Origin: CAYQTL01 sp964420405
Lineage (GTDB): Bacteria > Acidobacteriota > Thermoanaerobaculia > Thermoanaerobaculales > Sulfomarinibacteraceae
Direction of reading: 5' to 3'
Assembly: GCA_964420405.1 (NCBI GenBank)
Contig: CAYQTL010000032.1
Coordinates: 1-44,034 of the forward strand
DNA: 44,034 nucleotides
A program made the translations under genes and the position numbers. Position 1 is the stretch's first letter. Each line of letters opens with the position of its first letter. Shown here one piece after another: positions 40,145 through 44,034 of this stretch. Under the pieces are notes generated by a model. The model had not been told where the DNA came from. It saw nothing but the letters and a program-made list of their open reading frames with translations, and ran no database searches.

Positions 40145-40702
40145 TCACCAGGTGAACATGATGCCGAGGTTCGCGCCGAAGCCGCCGAAATCGACGTCCG
40201 TGCTGTCGGTCACGAGGTGGTCGGCGGTATCCACCTTGATCGTCCCCTCGGCCTCCCGCCACAGCAGGTCGACCATCAGGTTGAGGCCCTCCTCACGACC
40301 CACGAGCACGCCGCCGAGCAGGTAGTACCCCACCTCGTCGTCGATCCGCGCGCCCTCGAGGTCGAGCATGAAGTAGCTGAGCCCGGCGCCCACGTAGGGG
40401 CGGAAGAGCGTGCCGGTGGTGAAGGTGTAGCGGGCGCCCACGTCGATCGGAAGCACCTGCAGGTCCGCGACCGTGGTCGCGGGAGGCAGCTCCGCGCCGA
40501 TGGCCGGCGGGTTGACCTCGTCGAAGTAGGTGAACGCGATGTCGAACGCCAGGGCGCCACCGAGGGTCATGCGCACTCCCGCGCCGGCCGCCTCGTCGTC
40601 GTCGTGGTTCTCCCAGTAGGAGCCGAACAGCCCGATGCCGCCGGCCGCCGCCGTTCCACACGTGAGGGCCATCACCAGGGCCGTGGTCGCAAACCGTCGC
40701 AT
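40145..40702 (-). CDS. Outer membrane beta-barrel protein
   Basis: The 185-residue protein has a signal peptide (MRRFATTALVMALTCGTAAAG) and alternating hydrophobic strands: AFDIAFTYFDEV, IDVGARYTFTT, FRPYVGAGLSYFMLDL, YYLLGGVLVGREEGLNLMVDLLW. It ends in GANLGIMFTW; a C-terminal aromatic residue is typical of outer membrane barrels recognised by BamA. OmpW/OmpA-barrel-like in size; no OmpA peptidoglycan domain. ATG 40702 is chosen because GGGGAGG lies 6 nt upstream; ATG 40708 abuts the SD. It is the clearest evidence in the window for an outer membrane. Confidence 0.78.
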   Translation of the reverse strand: MRRFATTALVMALTCGTAAAGGIGLFGSYWENHDDDEAAGAGVRMTLGGALAFDIAFTYFDEVNPPAIGAELPPATTVADLQVLPIDVGARYTFTTGTLFRPYVGAGLSYFMLDLEGARIDDEVGYYLLGGVLVGREEGLNLMVDLLWREAEGTIKVDTADHLVTDSTDVDFGGFGANLGIMFTW

Positions 40703-40794
40703 TGCCATCCTCCCCGCAGGTCGACCGTTCGGGTCGTTCGTCCGGTGTCGCGATTGTACACCGAACCCCGCGACGTCCCGTGACGGGGCTCGCA

Positions 40795-40832
40795 TTCCCG
40801 ATCCCGATCCCGATCCCGTTCCCGTTCCCGAT
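40795..40832. repeat. Hexamer array (left end of element 9)
   Basis: GATCCC/GTTCCC units at 40795-40832, in the 883-bp gap between the barrel gene and cydA. No matching right array is visible; the element is either truncated or its right end has decayed into the pyrimidine-rich CTGACGCTGG / CTGCCCCTGCC stretch at about 41216-41285. Confidence 0.65.
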
Positions 40833-40974
40833 GGATGCGGTCGCGTTCAGCGACGGACGGCAGCGGCAGATGGCAATGGCACATGCAGCCACAGCGCGCA
40901 GCCCTCCGACGACCCCGGTCGTCCCCTTCTCCGGGTCCGACTCCATCTGGCATCTCCTCGGTCCGGCGCGGGCT

Positions 40975-41115
40975 CCCGCAGATCGGCGCTCCAGGCTCGG
41001 GAGGCGCTCCGTAGCGCCACCTTCCAGGTGGCAGGCTTCGCAGGCCGATGCGGGCTTCCCCAGATCGGTGCTGCAGGCTCGAACGTCGCGTGCCGGCTGG
41101 AAGCCGGTGCTTCTG
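40975..41115. repeat. Alternative REP-like core, as in element 5
   Basis: Contains palindrome GCCACCT-TCC-AGGTGGC (41016-41032), the block GCTTCGCAGGCCGA (41035-41048), two AGATCGGYGCT units and a final GCCGGCTGGAAGCCGG (about 41091-41106). The palindrome matches that of element 5 except for a compensating G-C to C-G change in the stem. Confidence 0.65.
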
Positions 41116-41137
41116 GGGGGCGGACGCCACCCTCGCC

Positions 41138-41172
41138 GTCATCCTGAGCGAGCGCAGCGAGTCGAAGGATCT
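41138..41172. repeat. Dispersed CCTGAGCGAGCGCAGCGAG-type repeat unit
   Basis: A single copy of a 35-bp unit that starts GTCATCCTGAGC and ends CGAAGGATCT, with an internal GAGCGAGCGCAGCGAG. Sequences of this kind recur between genes in many unrelated environmental genomes; their role is unknown. Recognition is from memory of such repeats. Confidence 0.5.
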
Positions 41173-41398
41173 CCCTCGAGCTCCGCACCCCGGTCGTCTC
41201 CGACGCTCCCACTACCCCTGACGCTGGCCCTGACGCTGGGCCTGTCCCCGCCGCTGCCCCTGCCTCTGCCGCTGCCGCGGCCCCGCCGCCGCTTCGGACA
41301 TCTTGATCTGCGGAGCCCCCGTTCGCCACAGCCGCGGGCCGGGCAGGCACGCCGCCGTGGCGCCAGATGAGAACAGGAACGTTTCCCGCGCCTCCTGC

Positions 41399-41404
41399 TA
41401 TACT
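41399..41404 (+). promoter_or_regulatory. -10 box (TATACT) of cydAB
   Basis: TATACTCCGG matches the extended -10 pattern at fadF and the ECF gene. The start codon is 181 bp downstream, so the transcript would have a leader of about 175 nt; I recognise no riboswitch in it. The SD AAGGAGGT (41574-41581) is strong. No -35 box or Rex/Fnr-like site was recognised. Confidence 0.45.
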
Positions 41405-41585
41405 CCGGCACCGGGGGGATGGCTTGCATCGGCCGAGGTTCGACAGCCTCAGACCACAGCTCGCGCCGTCCACCCGTCCCGCCATAAACGAGAATCAGAC
41501 GCAGAACCAATTTCCCGCGACCGGCACCGCGCCGGCGCGGGCTTCTCACGTCGCGGCCGCGAGGCCGCTCCCGAAGGAGGTGTGA

Positions 41586-42956
41586 ATGGACCCGGTGTTC
41601 CTCGCCCGACTCCAGTTCGCGATCACGTCGACGTACCACTTCTTCTTCGTGCCGTTGACCATGGGGCTGTCGCTGCTGGTGGCGATCTTCGAGACCGCCT
41701 ACGTCCGCACCGGCAACGACGTCTACAAGCGGATGACCAAGTTCTGGGGCAAGCTGTTCCTGATCAACTTCGCGATGGGCGTGGTCACCGGCATCGTCAT
41801 GGAGTTCCAGTTCGGCATGAACTGGTCCGAGTACAGCCGCTTCATGGGCGACATCTTCGGCGCGCCCCTCGCCATCGAGGCGCTGCTGGCGTTCTACATC
41901 GAGTCGGTCTTCATCGGCGTCTGGATCTTCGGCTGGGACAAGCTGTCGCCGAAGATGCACGCGGCGTCGGCGTGGCTCGTGGCGATCGGCTCGAACCTGT
42001 CGGCGCTGTGGATCCTGATCGCCAACTCGTTCATGCAGCAGCCGGTCGGATACGTCCTGCGCAACGGCCGCGCGGAGATGGAGAGCTTCTGGGCGCTGAT
42101 CACCAACGGCCACGTCTGGGTGCAGTGGCCGCACGTCTTCGCCGCGGCGGTGGCGACCGCCGGGTTCTTCGTCGCCGGCATCTCCGCCTGGCACCTGCTG
42201 CGCCGCTCCGATGACCTCGACGCCTGGAACCGGTCGTTCCGGGCCGGCGTGGTCTACGCCACCATCGGCACCATCGCGGTGATGCTGGTCGGCCACAGCC
42301 AGGCGCAGTACATGATGCGCATCCAGCCCATGAAGATGGCGGCGGCGGAGGCGCTGTGGGAGACCGAGAACCCGGCCGCCATGTCGCTCTTCACCTGGGG
42401 TGACGAGGGCGAGCGCCGCGACGTGTTCGCGGTCAAGGTCCCGGGCCTGCTGAGCTTCCTGGCCTACAACCGGTTCTCCGGCGAGGTCCGGGGGATTCGC
42501 GACCTGCAGGACGAGTACCAGCGGACCTACGGACCCGGCGACTACGTGCCGCCGGTCGCGATCTCCTACTGGACGTTCCGGGTGATGGTCGGAGCCGGCG
42601 TGGTGATGCTGCTGCTCGGGTTGTGGGGCCTGCGAAACATCGCGAAGAGCCGGACACTCGAGTCGCCGCGGTATCTGAAGCTGATGATCGGGGCGATCGC
42701 CCTGCCGTACCTCGCCAACTCCACCGGCTGGCTGTTCACCGAGATCGCGCGCCAGCCGTGGATCGTGTTCGGCCTGCAGCGGACCGAGGACGCGATCTCG
42801 CCCAACGTCGGCCCGGGCATGATCCTGACGTCGATGGTCGCGTTCACGCTGCTGTACGGGGCGCTGATGGCGGTCGACGTGTACCTGCTCCGGAAGTTCG
42901 CCGACAAGGGAACCTCCCCGGGCGACGACGGCCAACCGGCCGCGGCCGCGGCGTGA
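41586..42956 (+). CDS. cydA: Cytochrome bd ubiquinol oxidase subunit I, short Q-loop type
   Basis: The 456-residue membrane protein carries the heme ligands of CydA: His18 (heme b595), His183 (heme d/b ligand position), Met334 (heme b558), and Glu98 and Glu106 of the proton path. The quinol-binding loop has Lys250 and Glu255. Between Glu255 and Met334 the loop is much shorter than in E. coli, and GWLFTEIARQPWIVFGL is conserved, so it is a short-Q-loop oxidase. With CydB it reduces oxygen to water using quinol, at low oxygen tension or under stress. SD AAGGAGGT precedes the ATG. No CydX-like small frame was identified. Confidence 0.96.
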   Translation: MDPVFLARLQFAITSTYHFFFVPLTMGLSLLVAIFETAYVRTGNDVYKRMTKFWGKLFLINFAMGVVTGIVMEFQFGMNWSEYSRFMGDIFGAPLAIEALLAFYIESVFIGVWIFGWDKLSPKMHAASAWLVAIGSNLSALWILIANSFMQQPVGYVLRNGRAEMESFWALITNGHVWVQWPHVFAAAVATAGFFVAGISAWHLLRRSDDLDAWNRSFRAGVVYATIGTIAVMLVGHSQAQYMMRIQPMKMAAAEALWETENPAAMSLFTWGDEGERRDVFAVKVPGLLSFLAYNRFSGEVRGIRDLQDEYQRTYGPGDYVPPVAISYWTFRVMVGAGVVMLLLGLWGLRNIAKSRTLESPRYLKLMIGAIALPYLANSTGWLFTEIARQPWIVFGLQRTEDAISPNVGPGMILTSMVAFTLLYGALMAVDVYLLRKFADKGTSPGDDGQPAAAAA

Positions 42957-42970
42957 GGAAGGAGGGCGCC

Positions 42971-43984
42971 ATGGATCTCAACACCATCTGGTTCGCGCTG
43001 ATCGCGGTCCTGTTCACCGGCTTCTTCTTCCTCGAGGGCTTCGACTACGGCGTCGGCACGCTGCTGCCCTTCGTCGGCCGCACGGACGCCGAGCGTCGCG
43101 CCGTCATCAACACCATCGGCCCGGTCTGGGACGGCAACGAGGTGTGGATGATCACCGCCGGCGGGGCGTTGTTCGCCGCCTTTCCCCACTACTACGCGAC
43201 TCTGTTCTCCGGCTTCTACCTGGCGCTCGTGCTGATGCTCGCCGCGCTGATCCTGCGGGGCGTTGCGTTCGAGTTCCGCTCGAAGGACGACCGTCCCGGC
43301 TGGCGCACGTTCTGGGACTGGGCGATCTTCGGCGGCAGCCTGGTGCCCGCCCTGCTGTGGGGCGTCGCGATGGCGAACGTCATCCGCGGGGTGCCGATCG
43401 ACGCCGACATGCACTACGTCGGCGGGTTCTTCAACCTGCTGAACCCGTACGCACTCCTCGGCGGCCTCGCGGCCGTCGCGCTGTTCGTCCTCCACGGCGC
43501 CAACTTCCTGGCCCTGAAGACCGGCGGCGGTCTCGAGGACCGCGCGCGGTCGGCGGCCCGCCTCGCCTGGGGTCCGGCGCTCGCGCTGGTGGTCACGTTC
43601 GGGCTGGTCGGCTACTGGCAGACCGACGCGGTCGAGCGGCTCGGCGTCAACCCCGGCGTGGTGCCGGTGTTCGGCGTCCTGGCCCTGGCGGCGGTGTGGT
43701 TCACCTCGGCCCGCAAGGCCGACGGCTGGAGCTTCGTCCTGTCGGCGACCACCATCGTGCTCGGAACCGTCACCCTGTTCGTGGCGCTATACCCGCGCCT
43801 GATCGTGTCGAGCCTCGACCCCGACTACTCACTGACGATCTACAACGCCTCGTCGAGCCCGTACACCCTCAAGATCATGACGTTCGTGGCCGTCGCCCTG
43901 GTGCCGTTCGTGCTCGTCTACCAGGCCTGGACCTACTGGGTGTTCCGCAAGCGGATCACCGTCGACTCGCACCTGGAGTACTAG
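42971..43984 (+). CDS. cydB: Cytochrome bd ubiquinol oxidase subunit II
   Basis: The 337-residue membrane protein has the CydB signature: the N-terminal IWFALIAVLFTGFFFLEGFDYGVG, GPVWDGNEVWMITAGGALFAAFP, and LRGVAFEFRSK, and eight to nine membrane helices. It begins 14 bp after cydA with its own SD (AAGGAGGG), so the two are co-transcribed. Its TAG stop (43982-43984) is the terminal CTAG of the palindromic repeat that runs out of the window; the same is true of the radical SAM gene at 28068. CydDC transporter genes are not in view. Confidence 0.96.
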   Translation: MDLNTIWFALIAVLFTGFFFLEGFDYGVGTLLPFVGRTDAERRAVINTIGPVWDGNEVWMITAGGALFAAFPHYYATLFSGFYLALVLMLAALILRGVAFEFRSKDDRPGWRTFWDWAIFGGSLVPALLWGVAMANVIRGVPIDADMHYVGGFFNLLNPYALLGGLAAVALFVLHGANFLALKTGGGLEDRARSAARLAWGPALALVVTFGLVGYWQTDAVERLGVNPGVVPVFGVLALAAVWFTSARKADGWSFVLSATTIVLGTVTLFVALYPRLIVSSLDPDYSLTIYNASSSPYTLKIMTFVAVALVPFVLVYQAWTYWVFRKRITVDSHLEY

Positions 43985-44034
43985 GAGGGCGTAGGGCATA
44001 GACTGACGGCGCCTTTCGGGCGTCGTGAGCGCCC
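43981..44034. repeat. 168-bp palindromic repeat element, second copy (cut by window end)
   Basis: These 54 bp are an exact reverse-complement match to 28179-28232, the right arm of the full copy. The element begins at CTAG, which contains the cydB stop codon, and continues past the window. Identity over all 54 bp, against about 80% between the two arms of the full copy, suggests recent copying or strong selection. Confidence 0.93.

Overview
The window is chromosomal DNA of a very GC-rich bacterium (roughly 70% G+C by eye). An outer-membrane-type beta-barrel protein, a cytochrome bd oxidase, ferrochelatase, a FadF-type Fe-S oxidoreductase and arginine-derived putrescine synthesis suggest a Gram-negative, respiring heterotroph. 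Gene content and the many intergenic palindromic repeats would fit Acidobacteriota (perhaps a Thermoanaerobaculia-like lineage), but that assignment is an inference; no rRNA or tRNA gene is visible to test it. Coding is dense, mostly in short operons whose genes overlap by 4 bp (ATGA or GTGA). I see no CRISPR array, prophage or transposase.

Layout. 1-2921: end of a GldG-like / DUF4340 gene pair. 3237-5459 (minus): fmt-rsmB. 5676-8665: two-part radical SAM protein and a cysteine-free PTPS/QueD-like protein. 8868-9473 (minus): response regulator with an N-terminal excisionase-like HTH. 10040-12055 (minus): fadF, preceded by a FadR-like operator overlapping its promoter. 12287-13336 (minus): mutY, divergent from speB-speA (13490-16338; arginine to agmatine to putrescine). 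16719-17962: ECF sigma factor with an NrsF/DUF1109 anti-sigma candidate. 18017-19572: ferritin-like protein and ferrochelatase. 19842-20738: TIGR01777-type SDR protein. 21033-23122: cystathionine synthase/lyase-type pair for cysteine-methionine interconversion. 23286-23951 (minus): PAS/zinc-ribbon sensor. 24049-28068: PMT-like glycosyltransferase, polyprenyl-phosphate sugar synthase-like GT2 and a B12-type radical SAM enzyme. 28269-29609 (minus): DUF885-like metallopeptidase. 29910-32124: lysoplasmalogenase-like and TPR proteins. 32548-34107 (minus): AIR-synthase-like/HAD fusion. 34273-38645: argS, free Met-(R)-SO reductase, class I aminotransferase. 38737-40105: sigma factor, zinc-finger anti-sigma and YbjQ. 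40145-40702 (minus): beta-barrel protein. 41586-43984: cydAB.

The most distinctive content is between the genes. At least ten spacers hold elements that begin with (GATCCC)n, many of them closing with its inverse (GGGATC)n, and several share a conserved hairpin-forming core of about 150 bp. A second family, a 168-bp near-perfect palindrome, lies at 28065-28232 and again at the window's end; in both copies its terminal CTAG supplies the stop codon of the preceding gene. Several promoters share a TATACTCC -10 region, and several genes have a -10 box 4-8 nt before the start codon, suggesting leaderless mRNAs.
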